A stretch of DNA of 26,787 bases from CAYXDO01 sp964463485 (GTDB lineage: Bacteria > Myxococcota > Kuafuiibacteriia > Kuafuiibacteriales > Kuafuiibacteriaceae), in contig CAYXDO010000156.1 of the NCBI GenBank assembly GCA_964463485.1, positions 1-26,787 of the forward strand, in the 5' to 3' direction. How positions within the stretch are numbered: position 1 is the stretch's first letter; each line of letters begins with the position of its first letter. Below, in pieces: positions 7,552 through 15,712 of this stretch. The position numbers and the translations under genes were made by a program. Under the pieces are notes generated by a model. That model saw nothing but the letters and a program-made list of their open reading frames with translations, was not told the origin of the DNA and made no database searches.

Positions 7552-10422
7552 TCAGCTACACCCGGTCGTGGTGCCGCAGTTGGTGCAAGCGTAGCAGGAG
7601 CCATTCCGGGTCGTGATCGAGCCGCAAGTCGGGCACGGCGGAGAATCGGCCTGGGTGCGGAAAATCGTCTTCTCGGCCAGCACGACCTCGCGCACGAACT
7701 CGCTCGATCCGCGCGGGAGCTCGCTCTTGCGTGCGTTGTTGATCGGCAGATCCATCTGAAGCGAAGCGCGCACGCGATCGGTGATCTCGGTCTTCTTCGA
7801 CAAGGTCGAGTCGACGTGATCGTCGATCGGTCGCATGAACTTCAGCCCCATCCATCGGAAGATATAGTCGACGATCGACTTGGCGATGGGGATATCCGGG
7901 TTGCCGGTGAAGCCGGAGGGCTCGAAGCGCATGTGCGAGAAGCGATCGACGAGCACGTAGAGCGGCACGCCGTACTGGAGCGCCAAGGAGATCGACGTCG
8001 CGATCGTGTCCATGAGGCCGGAGATCGTGGAGCCTTCCTTGGACATCGTGATGAAGAGCTCTCCGGGCGTGGCATCTTCGTAGAGGCCCACCGTGATGTA
8101 CCCCTCGTGACCAGCCACCGAGAACTTGTGCGTGATCGCGGCGCGCTCCGCAGGCAAGGAGCGGCGCGCGACGCGCGTCTCCTTCTCTTCGGCGACCTCC
8201 TCCTTGGGCGCCTCTTTGGACGTGGAGAGCGGCTGCGCGCGTTTGCAGCCGTCGCGATACACCGCGATGGCCTTGAGGCCGAGCTTCCAGGCCTGGACGT
8301 ACGTCTCGAAGATGTCGTCGACGGTGGCGTCCTCGGGGAGGTTCACGGTCTTGGAGATTGCGCCCGAAAGATACGGCTGCGCCGCCGCCATCATTCGAAC
8401 GTGACCCATCGGCGCGATGGAACGCGACCCACGCGCCGGACGGAAGGCGCAGTCGAAGACCGGGAGGTCAGAGTCGTCGAGCCAGGGCGCGCCCTCGATG
8501 GTCTCGTTCTCTTCGATGTACTGAACGATCTCGGCGCTCTGCTTGGAGTCATAACCGAGCCGAGTCAGCGCGAGCGGGACCGTGCGGTTGACGATCTTGA
8601 GCATGCCGCCGCCGACGAGGCGCTTGTATTTCACCAACGCGATGTCGGGCTCGATCCCGGTCGTGTCGCAGTCCATCATGAAGGCGATGGTTCCGGTCGG
8701 AGCCAGCACGGTGACCTGAGCGTTGCGGAAGCCGAACTGCTGCCCGATGTCGAGCGCCTCGTCCCAGCATACTCGCGCTTGCTCGAGCATGTCCTTGGGC
8801 ACGTGGGCCTCGGGCAACTGGTACGCGTGGTCGCGGTGCATCTTCACCACGCCGAGGAAGGGCCCTCGGTTGCGCTCGTAACCCACGAAGGCCCCGCGGC
8901 TCTCCGCGATCCGCGCGCTCGTGGCGTAGGCGTGACCGCACATCAAGGAGGTGATGGCGCCGGCGACGCCACGACCAGCGTCCGAGTCGTACGGGAGCCC
9001 GCGAGCCATCAGGAGCGCGCCGAGGTTGGCGTACCCAAGCCCGAGCGGCCGGTAGTCATGGCTGTTCTCCGCGATCCGCGCCGTCGGGTAGCTCGAGTTA
9101 TCGACGAGGATCTCCTGCGCGAGGATCGAAATCTCCACCGCATGACGAAACGCCGCGACGTCAAACTCACCCTTGGCGTCGACGAACCTCATCAGATTCA
9201 ACGAAGCGAGATTGCACGCCGAGTCGTCGAGGAACATATACTCGGAGCAAGGGTTGGAAGCGTTGATGGGCGCCGAGTTCTTGCAGGTGTGCCAGAGGTT
9301 GATGGTCGTGTCGAACTGAACACCGGGGTCGCCGCAGAGGTGCGCGGCCTCCGAAGCCGTACGGAGCACGTCCCGCGCCTTCAGAGTCTCGACCGGCTCA
9401 CCGTTGGTGATCGAACGGGTCGTCCATTCGCGATTCTCGACGACCGCACGCATGAACTCATCACTCACCCGAATGGAGTGATTGGCGTTCTGAAAATACA
9501 CCGACGAGTAAGCCTCGCCGTTGACCGAACCGTCATACCCGGCGGCGATCAACGCCCAGGCCTTCTTCTCCTCGTGCGCCTTGCACCCGATGAACTCGAG
9601 GATGTCGGGGTGCGAATCGTTGAGGATCACCATCTTGGCCGCGCGCCGAGTCTTGCCTCCGGACTTGATCACTCCGGCAAAAGAGTCGTAGCCGCGCATG
9701 AAGCTGACGGGACCCGAAGCCGTGCCGCCGCCCGACAGCTTCTCGCGACTGGATCGAAGGGTCGAGAGGTTGGTGCCCGTGCCCGAGCCTCCCTTGAAAA
9801 GTCGCGCCTCGGTCTTGGCGAGCTCGAGGATCGACTCCATCGTGTCCTCGACCGAGTTGATGAAGCAGGCCGAGCACTGCGGATGCGCGTCGACGCCGAC
9901 GTTGAACCAAACGGGTGAGTTGAACGCGAGGAACTGATTCACCAACAAGTAGGTGAGCTCGGCGCCGAAGGCCTCGGCGTCTTCGTCGGAGCTGAAGTAG
10001 CCGTCCTTCGATCCCCACTCGGTGATCGTCTCGGCCACGCGCCGCACCAACTGTTTCACCGAGCGCTCGCGATCCGGCGAGCCGAGATGACCGCGGAAGT
10101 ACTTCGACGCCACGACGTTCGTCGCGAGCTGGCTCCAGCCCTCGGGCACCTCGACGTCCTTCTGTTCGAAGACAGTCGCTCCCGATCCATCGCCGATGGA
10201 AGCGGTCCGCAAAGCCCAGCGGATCGTCTCGTAGACGTCCGCGCCTGGCCGCGTGTTGCGACGTTCGATCACCAGGCCCCGCCGAGTCCGCGTGGCCTCG
10301 GCCTTCGACTCACGTGTCAGGTGCTTGATGGTCCCGCCAGGAACTCGAACCCGACGAACACTGCTCGACTCACCGATCTGCATCCCGTCCCCTCGACGTA
10401 CTCGACAAGAGTTCCGGCTCAC
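7552..10422 (-). CDS. nrdJ: Vitamin B12-dependent (class II) ribonucleoside-diphosphate reductase
   Basis: This enzyme reduces ribonucleotides to deoxyribonucleotides using adenosylcobalamin to make the thiyl radical, supplying DNA precursors with or without oxygen. The 956-residue product has the ten-stranded barrel motifs of class II enzymes: FNSPVWFNVG, CSACFINSVEDTMESI, KGGSGTGTNLSTLRSS, the active-site NASNPCSEYMFLDDSACNLA, and the loop APTGTIAFMMDCDTTGIEPD. The C-terminus is a Cys-rich ribbon (CPTCGSITTRNGSCYACTNC), typical of the long NrdJ form. No ATP-cone or intein is visible. Two starts are possible: GTG at 10422, or ATG at 10383, which has a better site (GAGGGGA seven bases upstream). 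A Fur-family gene lies upstream on the same strand. Confidence 0.96.
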   Translation of the reverse strand: MSRNSCRVRRGDGMQIGESSSVRRVRVPGGTIKHLTRESKAEATRTRRGLVIERRNTRPGADVYETIRWALRTASIGDGSGATVFEQKDVEVPEGWSQLATNVVASKYFRGHLGSPDRERSVKQLVRRVAETITEWGSKDGYFSSDEDAEAFGAELTYLLVNQFLAFNSPVWFNVGVDAHPQCSACFINSVEDTMESILELAKTEARLFKGGSGTGTNLSTLRSSREKLSGGGTASGPVSFMRGYDSFAGVIKSGGKTRRAAKMVILNDSHPDILEFIGCKAHEEKKAWALIAAGYDGSVNGEAYSSVYFQNANHSIRVSDEFMRAVVENREWTTRSITNGEPVETLKARDVLRTASEAAHLCGDPGVQFDTTINLWHTCKNSAPINASNPCSEYMFLDDSACNLASLNLMRFVDAKGEFDVAAFRHAVEISILAQEILVDNSSYPTARIAENSHDYRPLGLGYANLGALLMARGLPYDSDAGRGVAGAITSLMCGHAYATSARIAESRGAFVGYERNRGPFLGVVKMHRDHAYQLPEAHVPKDMLEQARVCWDEALDIGQQFGFRNAQVTVLAPTGTIAFMMDCDTTGIEPDIALVKYKRLVGGGMLKIVNRTVPLALTRLGYDSKQSAEIVQYIEENETIEGAPWLDDSDLPVFDCAFRPARGSRSIAPMGHVRMMAAAQPYLSGAISKTVNLPEDATVDDIFETYVQAWKLGLKAIAVYRDGCKRAQPLSTSKEAPKEEVAEEKETRVARRSLPAERAAITHKFSVAGHEGYITVGLYEDATPGELFITMSKEGSTISGLMDTIATSISLALQYGVPLYVLVDRFSHMRFEPSGFTGNPDIPIAKSIVDYIFRWMGLKFMRPIDDHVDSTLSKKTEITDRVRASLQMDLPINNARKSELPRGSSEFVREVVLAEKTIFRTQADSPPCPTCGSITTRNGSCYACTNCGTTTGCS

Positions 10423-10493
10423 CAGCCTTCGCCCGTGAGCACTGAACGTTTGTTACTACCTTCGAATTTCCGCACCTACCAAGTCAAACGAAC

Positions 10494-10516
10494 CCGGAAG
10501 CGCTCCGGAGTTTTTT
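10494..10516 (+). terminator. Terminator-like hairpin on the plus strand upstream of nrdJ
   Basis: CCGGA (10494-10498) pairs with TCCGG (10504-10508) around a 5-nt loop, followed by AG and six Ts (10511-10516). The U-tract makes it read as an intrinsic terminator for plus-strand transcription, although the nearby genes nrdJ and fur are both on the minus strand. The five-pair stem is short. It could end an antisense transcript or be fortuitous. Confidence 0.3.
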
Positions 10517-10584
10517 CGAATTGGGGTGAAGGATGGCGAGGATGATCGGCGGCCCTCCTGGTGTCAACTTCCTGCGTCACTCGA

Positions 10585-10631
10585 CCACAACATCTTGTGT
10601 CCTGAATAACGGACGCCCCAATGCAGTGTAG
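10585..10631. promoter_or_regulatory. Candidate NrdR box pair upstream of nrdJ
   Basis: On the minus strand, 10600-10585 reads ACACAAGATGTTGTGG, a near-perfect palindrome resembling the NrdR box (ACACWATATWTTGTGT style). A second, much weaker match (minus strand CTACACTGCATTGGGG, 10631-10616) is centred 31 bp away, the spacing expected for tandem NrdR boxes on one face of the helix. NrdR is the usual repressor of ribonucleotide reductase genes. The location, 160-250 bp before the nrdJ start in the fur-nrdJ gap, fits. The first box is fair and the second doubtful. Confidence 0.4.
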
Positions 10632-10654
10632 CCGGAGTCGAAAAGTGCCTTGCG

Positions 10655-11173
10655 TCACTCGGGCTTAGTCGACGCGCTCTGTTGGCACGGCCCGCACAGC
10701 CCGTAGAGCTCCATACGATGGGACAGCAGTCGGTAGCCGTGGCGCGCGGCGACGGTCTCTTGCAGCTCTTCGATCTCCTCGTTCTCGAACTCTTTGATCT
10801 CGCCACATCGAGTGCAAATCAGATGGTCGTGATGGACTCCGTCGGACGCCTCGTAGCGGGTCTGCCCGTCGGAGAAGCGCCGCTCCGCGGCGAGCCCGAG
10901 CTCCGTGAGCATGCGCAGCGTTCGGTACACCGTGGCGTAGCCGATCCCTTCGTCTTTTTGGCGCGCCCGGAGCAGGAGCTCATCGAGGCTCAAGTGGCCG
11001 TCAGAAGAGAAGAAAATATCGGTCACGACCTCTCGCTGGCGGGTGTTGCGCAGGCCATGGGTCACCATCGCTCGACGCAACGCTGCCTGGCGCCGCTCGA
11101 GGAGCTTCGGGTCCGCTCCGAGCGGAGGCGCCTGATCGCCGGGGCTGCCTGCCGCCATGAGCTTCTCTGCCAC
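10655..11173 (-). CDS. fur: Fur-family metal-responsive transcriptional regulator
   Basis: This is a dimeric DNA-binding repressor that senses a divalent metal, most likely Fe(II). The 172-residue product has an N-terminal winged helix (TRQREVV, then the recognition helix YATVYRTLRMLTE at 79-91). The metal/dimerisation domain contains HHDH (114-117), C120-x2-C123, EFENEEIEELQ, and C160-x2-C163 (LYGLCGPC). The EFENEEIE segment and LYG-Cys ending favour Fur over PerR or Zur, but selectivity cannot be proven from sequence. The longest start is GTG at 11173; the ATG at 11158, preceded by GAGAAG, is an alternative. The N-terminal ~25 residues extend beyond the usual family start. A likely target, the box before bfd, is in this window. 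Confidence 0.92.
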   Translation of the reverse strand: MAEKLMAAGSPGDQAPPLGADPKLLERRQAALRRAMVTHGLRNTRQREVVTDIFFSSDGHLSLDELLLRARQKDEGIGYATVYRTLRMLTELGLAAERRFSDGQTRYEASDGVHHDHLICTRCGEIKEFENEEIEELQETVAARHGYRLLSHRMELYGLCGPCQQSASTKPE

Positions 11174-11739
11174 GAGGCGATGATCAAGCCGGACCCTTGG
11201 CGGGTCAACGTCTGCGGTGGACGGAGTGCGGAAGCTGCGCCCGCGCGGCGCTCCGCCGTCCTCGGCGTGCCCAGCCCCGCCGCAAGAGGCCCAGAGCCTC
11301 GCTCGTCGCGCGCCGCCGCGACGGAACGTCGCTCCGATCGAGGCTCCGATCGAACACCCAAGCCCCTCCTGCTGCAGAGCACACCTTCAGCGGGATCCTC
11401 CGAACGCCCATGTGTCGCCGAGCCTCAGTCACCGGAGGTCGGCGCATCCCTTGCGCAGAAGGAGACGCCGAGACGCAGACGACTCTGCCCGAGCAAACCC
11501 AGCGCCGAGGTGCAACACGAACCTTGGAGCCCTTCGCCTACCGGTTGTGAGTCGCCGCGCTGCCTTAGCGCGCGGGAGAGGGATCACAGTGGATCAGGGG
11601 AGTAACGGGGCCGCAAGACGTCACCCACGATGCCACGACGATCGGACACTGGAGGCTGCGCCTCCGCAGGTCAGCTCGCGCGGATCCACCGAGAATGCGT
11701 GGAAAGATCAGTTCAGGATCAGCTCAGGCCGCTCGGAGC
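11174..11739. other. Intergenic region, no gene recognised
   Basis: This 566-bp gap lies between fur and the lipid kinase gene, both on the minus strand. Open frames in it give Arg/Ala-rich translations without any domain. It contains a perfect hairpin at 11651-11665 (GGAGGC, TGC loop, GCCTCC) about 75 bases past the lipid kinase stop, with no U-tract, and short direct repeats (GCTCCGATCGA twice near 11332; GATCAGTTCAG/GATCAGCTCAG near 11706). The fur promoter should be here, but I could not identify it. Confidence 0.5.
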
Positions 11740-12831
11740 TCAGGCCGCCCGGGGCAGGCGATCGAGCACTCGGAACGTCCGCGGAGACAGCGAGATCTCG
11801 AGCGACGAGCGGTAACCGCGACCATCGCCGCCGGTCTGGTAGGGCAGCGGCACGCTGCTCTCGATCCGCGCGCCCTCGACGAGGAAGTCGAGGATCCTGG
11901 GCGTCCGGAGCGTTCCGCGCCAGAGGCCTGCGAGGTGCCCGAGCAGGTACGGGATCGAAACCGTAGAGACGCGAAGGTGGAAGCGGTCGCTGCGGCGCTC
12001 TGCGAACGGCAGCACCATCATCTTGAAGCCGTAGTAGGGCGCGGTACCCCACATCACGTTCTTGGCGCAGCCTTCGAAGAGCGTCGTTCCGGTCTGCAGC
12101 GGGATCTCTTCGTCGGTGACGGGATCGAGCATCGACGCGCGGCCCGTGGCCACGACACGAACCGAGGGGGCGGGCGCTCGCAGGTCAGCGGGAATCGTCT
12201 TCGCAAAGAGCGCGTAGAAGTAGCCCGCGACGCTCTTCATCATCTGCTTGCCGGCCGGCGAGGTCACGTGTGTGCAACAATCCAGGTAGTCGTTCAGGAG
12301 CGCCGCGTCGTAGCCGAGGCTCGCGAACGGATGTACCTGACCCGAATCGGCTTCCTCCACGAGGGACAGCGGGCGCGCCCGCGGAACGTCGCCCGACAGG
12401 ACGGCCAAAGCGTCCTCGATCGGGTGGCCGGCGCCGGTGGCGAAGGCCAGCGCGTTGCCCGTCCCGAGCCGCAGAATGCCGATGTCCGGGAGCTTCGGGC
12501 GATGGAGCCCCCGGCTGTGCTTGTCGACCGCTCCGAGGAGCAAGTTCAACGTCTGCACGAGAGTGCCGTCGCCGCCGCCCGTGAGCACGACGTCATAGCG
12601 GCGCTGAATGATCTCCGAAGAGAACGACGCTGCTTCGTCAAGGCTGCGGGAGAAGAAGAGATCTTCGCTCGGGGTGATCCGCTCGAACGAGCGGCGGACG
12701 GCGGAGGTCACACGCTTGGCATTGGCGTTGAGAAGGACGGCGACCCGGCCGGACCGAGGCACGACGCGAAGATTCGACGGCCGGCTGAGAGAACGGCTCC
12801 GTTCGACGGGCTCAACACCACTGCTGAACAT
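11740..12831 (-). CDS. Diacylglycerol-kinase-catalytic-domain lipid kinase (YegS/DagK-like)
   Basis: This family uses ATP to phosphorylate diacylglycerol or related lipids (sphingoid bases, phosphatidylglycerol) at the inner face of the membrane. The 363-residue product has the family nucleotide-binding features: VAVLLNANAKR at 30-40, and the DAGK motif VVLTGGGDGTLVQTLN with GGGDGT at 85-90. These are followed by IGILRLGTGNALAFATGAG, matching the family's G-T-x-N-D/A-x-A block. The second half is beta-rich, as expected for the lipid-binding domain. I chose the ATG at 12831 over an upstream TTG (12852), which would add seven residues. The lipid substrate cannot be told from sequence. The next upstream gene on the strand ends 163 bp away. 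Confidence 0.88.
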   Translation of the reverse strand: MFSSGVEPVERSRSLSRPSNLRVVPRSGRVAVLLNANAKRVTSAVRRSFERITPSEDLFFSRSLDEAASFSSEIIQRRYDVVLTGGGDGTLVQTLNLLLGAVDKHSRGLHRPKLPDIGILRLGTGNALAFATGAGHPIEDALAVLSGDVPRARPLSLVEEADSGQVHPFASLGYDAALLNDYLDCCTHVTSPAGKQMMKSVAGYFYALFAKTIPADLRAPAPSVRVVATGRASMLDPVTDEEIPLQTGTTLFEGCAKNVMWGTAPYYGFKMMVLPFAERRSDRFHLRVSTVSIPYLLGHLAGLWRGTLRTPRILDFLVEGARIESSVPLPYQTGGDGRGYRSSLEISLSPRTFRVLDRLPRAA

Positions 12832-12993
12832 GACCGGCGCCGATTCTAGCAATCAGAGGGCCAGGTCCCGCAGCCTGCGAACTGGTGTCGCAAGTCGGAT
12901 ACATGGGGGGTTATATCTCTATTGGGAGTGCGAAAGGATGTACGCAGTGCGGCGTGTAGTTCGCACCTCGGTGCGTCGAACCGTGCGCATTCA

Positions 12994-13314
12994 TCAGTGC
13001 CGAGGGACGGTCGACGTATTCGAGCTCGACGGCTTTGAGCTCGACGGCTTTGAGCTCGTGGGCGCTGGATCGAGTCGAGGGTCGGCGAACCTCTCAGGCT
13101 CGGCCGCGAAAGCCTGCAGGGCGTCGCTGGAACAAAAGTAATACGTGCGCTCGGCTGCGACGGCGGCGGGCGTGGTCGGTGTCTTGTCGCAAGCTTTGCG
13201 GGTGACCGGATCGATCACGCGAACGCCGTCGGGGGGCGGATCGTCATAGCCGACCGGATCCTTCGAGCACGCGCACAGCGCGAGCAATGGGGGCACGAGT
13301 CGGCGCCGGATCAA
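12994..13314 (-). CDS. Small YHS-domain-like lipoprotein
   Basis: The 106-residue protein begins MIRRRLVPPLLALCACSKDP, a short lipoprotein signal peptide with candidate lipidation cysteines at 14 or 16; the -2 position is unusual for a lipobox. The central part, VRVIDPVTRKACDK followed by TYYFCSSDALQAFAAEPERF, resembles a YHS domain, found in metal transporters and periplasmic proteins and thought to bind metal through its cysteines; here these are C42 and C61. The tail is a low-complexity Ser/Pro/Lys stretch from a 15-bp DNA repeat. The TTG start at 13314 overlaps the TGA of the upstream aminotransferase (TTGA), which supports this start and implies translational coupling. Confidence 0.75.
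   Translation of the reverse strand: MIRRRLVPPLLALCACSKDPVGYDDPPPDGVRVIDPVTRKACDKTPTTPAAVAAERTYYFCSSDALQAFAAEPERFADPRLDPAPTSSKPSSSKPSSSNTSTVPRH
13022..13058. repeat. 15-bp tandem repeat inside the YHS-like lipoprotein gene
   Basis: GAGCTCGACGGCTTT occurs at 13022-13036 and 13037-13051, followed by a partial copy (GAGCTCG, 13052-13058). Read on the minus strand, it encodes repeats of Ser-Ser-Lys-Pro-Ser in the C-terminal tail of the lipoprotein. The in-frame period means copy number could vary without breaking the gene. Confidence 0.85.
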
Positions 13315-14630
13315 GGCGAATCAAGCGCGCGCGCGACGGATCGAGTCAGGAGCTCGAGGCCGGCGGCGACGTCGGCGGCCGACACGTCGAGCGCGGGCCG
13401 CAGCCGCACGGAACGATCCCCGCAGGGCATGACGAGCAAGCGGTCTTCCTGCGCGGTCTTGAGGATGCGATCACGGGTCGCGGTGTCTGGGGCGTCGAAG
13501 GCCACCAGGAGGCCGAGGCCGCGCGCGTTCGACAAGCGATCGGGATGGCTCGCCACGAGCTGCTCGAGCCCAGCCAAGAGCGCGTCACCCTGAACCCGAG
13601 CGTTGTCCAAGAGGCGCTCCTCATGAATCGCCTCGAGGGCCTCGGTGCTGCGAAGAAAGTCGATGAGGTTGCCGGCCCACGTGGAGCTGATGCGCGACTT
13701 GACCTTGAAGACGGAGTCCACGTCGTCGATTCGCGGGCCCACGATGATGCCGCCGGTCTGGGCCTTCTTGGCGAAGGCCACGACGTCGGGCGTCACGCCC
13801 AAGCGCTCGTAGGCCCACATTCGACCGGTTCCGCCGAAGCCCGTTTGAACTTCGTCGAAGATGAGGAGCGACTCGCGTTGATCGCAGATCCGCCGGAGCT
13901 CGTCGAGGAAGCGCGGGCGGAAATGGCGATCGCCGCCCTCTGCTTGAATCGGCTCGATGATGATGCAGGCGACGCGATGGGCACCAAAACGGTCGTAAAC
14001 TTCGTCGATCTCGCGGAGCGCGGAGGCTTCCGCCGCAACGACTCGAGCTTCATCGATGGGGAAGTGGATGGCCGGGCTCGACACGCGGGGCCAATCGAAC
14101 TTCGGAAACCACCTCGTCTTTCGTGGGTCGGCGGTGTTGGTGAGCGACAGCGTGTAGCCCGATCGTCCGTGAAAGGCGTGACGGAAGTGGAGCACGACGC
14201 CGGGGTCCTCGCCGTGTCCGGCCGCGAGGTTTTTTTGGGCCTTCCAGTCGAACGCCGTTTTGAGCGCGTTCTCGACAGCGAGCGCGCCTCCGTCGATGAA
14301 GAAGAGGTGCTTCATCGGCGCCGTGGTGGCGCGCACGCGAAAGGTCTCCACGAACTCCGCGTAGTAGGTTGAATAGATGTCGCAGTTGCTCGGTTTCAGC
14401 TTCGCTACGCGGGCGACACGCTCGGCGAACCGCGGGCCGCGGAGGCGCGGGTGATCGAAGCGAAGAGGCCTCGAGCCGTAGAACGTGAAGAAGTCGAGGT
14501 ACTCGGTGCCGGTCTTGGCGTCGACGAGCCACTGGCCGTGGCTCCTTTCGAGATCGAGCACGAACGGATAGCCTTCCGTCAGCATCGAGCGCGCCAGGAC
14601 TTCGTGAACCTCGTTGGGTCTCACCTCCAT
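13311..14630 (-). CDS. lat: L-lysine 6-transaminase (lysine epsilon-aminotransferase)
   Basis: This PLP enzyme moves the epsilon-amino group of L-lysine to 2-oxoglutarate, giving aminoadipate semialdehyde (cyclising to piperideine-6-carboxylate) and glutamate. The 439-residue product closely follows the LAT subfamily of class III aminotransferases: VHEVLARSMLTEGYPFVLDL at the N-terminus, FFIDGGALAVENALKTAFDW, FHGRSGYTLSLTNT, FPKFDWPRV, IIEPIQAEGGDRHFRP, LLIFDEVQTGFGGTG, and AFAKKAQTGG with the PLP lysine at 288 or 289. The frame stays open to 14942, but the extra 104 residues are Arg-rich, have no family match and overlap the divergent PAP2 gene; the ATG at 14630 matches known LAT starts. Its stop overlaps the lipoprotein start. 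Confidence 0.92.
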   Translation of the reverse strand: MEVRPNEVHEVLARSMLTEGYPFVLDLERSHGQWLVDAKTGTEYLDFFTFYGSRPLRFDHPRLRGPRFAERVARVAKLKPSNCDIYSTYYAEFVETFRVRATTAPMKHLFFIDGGALAVENALKTAFDWKAQKNLAAGHGEDPGVVLHFRHAFHGRSGYTLSLTNTADPRKTRWFPKFDWPRVSSPAIHFPIDEARVVAAEASALREIDEVYDRFGAHRVACIIIEPIQAEGGDRHFRPRFLDELRRICDQRESLLIFDEVQTGFGGTGRMWAYERLGVTPDVVAFAKKAQTGGIIVGPRIDDVDSVFKVKSRISSTWAGNLIDFLRSTEALEAIHEERLLDNARVQGDALLAGLEQLVASHPDRLSNARGLGLLVAFDAPDTATRDRILKTAQEDRLLVMPCGDRSVRLRPALDVSAADVAAGLELLTRSVARALDSP

Positions 14631-14719
14631 GGATCGGAGCTTGACCGATCGGGATCCAGTTCGGAAGCTTTTTGGAGCGCCGGTGGCCCGCGTCAGCTCG
14701 CGGAGCGAGGGTGTGCCCA

Positions 14720-15691
14720 ATGACGAACCCAAAAACGACCGAGGGAGCGACCGCCTCCTACGGCCCCAGTGGTTCTCGGGTCCTCGTGAACCTCCGCCCA
14801 GCCGACCTCTTCGCCATCGTGGTTCCTCTCGCTTACGGCTTGGTGTCGCTGCTCGGCTCGAATCGAGTCCCAAACGGGCTCTCGGTTGGCCTGTTGTTGG
14901 TAGGCGTAGCCGGGTTCGGCCTATTCGCACGCGTGGTGGCAACCCACGTCGACCACCCCGCCGCGCGCGTGCTCGGAAACTTCTACTGCATCGCGACCAT
15001 CTGGTTCGCGTACTCGCGGCTCAACCCCGTCATCGACCTCGTGTCGCCCGTGACGTACGACCGGGAGCTTCAGGCGATCGACGCGTACCTGTTCGGAGTG
15101 CAGCCGTCGGTGTTCTTGGCGAGATATCACCACCCGCTGCTCACCGAGATCTCTTACTACGCCTATATCTTGTTCTTCTTCTGGCAACTGTCGCTCGGCA
15201 TCGTCCTCTACTTGCGCAAGGACAAGAAGGACTTCGAAGACTACTACCTCACGGTGATCGCGTTCTACATGCTGAGCTACACCGGCTACGTGCTCGTGCC
15301 CGCCATCGGACCGCGCTTCGACATCGCGCACGAATATCCGTTGCTGCTCGAAGGAGTCTGGAAGGGATCGGAAATTCGCGATTCCTTCTACAACATCCCC
15401 ATGGTGCGGGACTGCTTCCCGTCGGGCCACACCGGCTTGACGCTCCTCGTGCTCACGCGGGCCATCACCAAGCGGGCGTATGGCTTTTTTGCGATCATGT
15501 TCCCCTGCGCGATGTTGCTGATCTTCAGCACGGTCTACTGCCGCTTCCACTACGTGGCCGATCTCCTCTGCGCTTTGCCTTTCATCACCGGGATCCTCTG
15601 CGTAGACGCCGCCTTCCGGCGCCTCTTGCCCAACGGCTTGACCGTCCGTTGGCCGGTGCTCGCGGCGAGCGAGCGGCTCGAGCCCGCGTGA
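14720..15691 (+). CDS. PAP2-superfamily membrane phosphatase/phosphotransferase, Aur1/Ipt-like
   Basis: The 323-residue integral membrane protein belongs to the PAP2 family, which hydrolyses or transfers lipid phosphate groups. Hydrophobic segments occur at about 30-46, 54-72, 86-98, 145-165, 177-195, 238-250, 254-272 and 278-296. Catalytic motifs are DCFPSGHTG (PSGH at 234-237) and CRFHYVAD (275-281) with H277 and D281; the preceding VLVPAIGPRF is typical of the PAP2_3/Aur1-like branch, which includes inositolphosphoceramide synthases. I chose the ATG at 14720, preceded by GAGGG; an upstream ATG (14672) adds 16 poorly conserved residues. The gene is divergent from lat. Substrate is unknown; phosphatidate, undecaprenyl-PP or a head-group transfer are all possible. 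Confidence 0.87.
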   Translation: MTNPKTTEGATASYGPSGSRVLVNLRPADLFAIVVPLAYGLVSLLGSNRVPNGLSVGLLLVGVAGFGLFARVVATHVDHPAARVLGNFYCIATIWFAYSRLNPVIDLVSPVTYDRELQAIDAYLFGVQPSVFLARYHHPLLTEISYYAYILFFFWQLSLGIVLYLRKDKKDFEDYYLTVIAFYMLSYTGYVLVPAIGPRFDIAHEYPLLLEGVWKGSEIRDSFYNIPMVRDCFPSGHTGLTLLVLTRAITKRAYGFFAIMFPCAMLLIFSTVYCRFHYVADLLCALPFITGILCVDAAFRRLLPNGLTVRWPVLAASERLEPA

Positions 15692-15712
15692 GCCCATCGA
15701 AGAAAGAAAACC

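Noticed and set aside
7516..9918. An 800-codon open frame on the plus strand
   Set aside because: It is antisense to nrdJ, has Arg/Asp/Val-rich translation with no domain, and is explained by codon bias in GC-rich DNA.
10423..10654. Cobalamin riboswitch before B12-dependent nrdJ
   Set aside because: No recognisable B12-box was found on the minus strand.
11197..11550. Open frame of 117 codons in the fur-lipid kinase gap
   Set aside because: Low-complexity Arg-rich translation, no ribosome site or family resemblance.
12959..12981. Hairpin CGCACC-TC-GGTGCG as terminator after the YHS-like lipoprotein
   Set aside because: Only six perfect pairs with a 2-nt loop and no U-tract; could be chance in GC-rich DNA.
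14631..14942. A 104-residue N-terminal extension of lysine 6-transaminase
   Set aside because: Arg-rich, no family match, overlaps the divergent PAP2 gene; the ATG at 14630 fits known starts.
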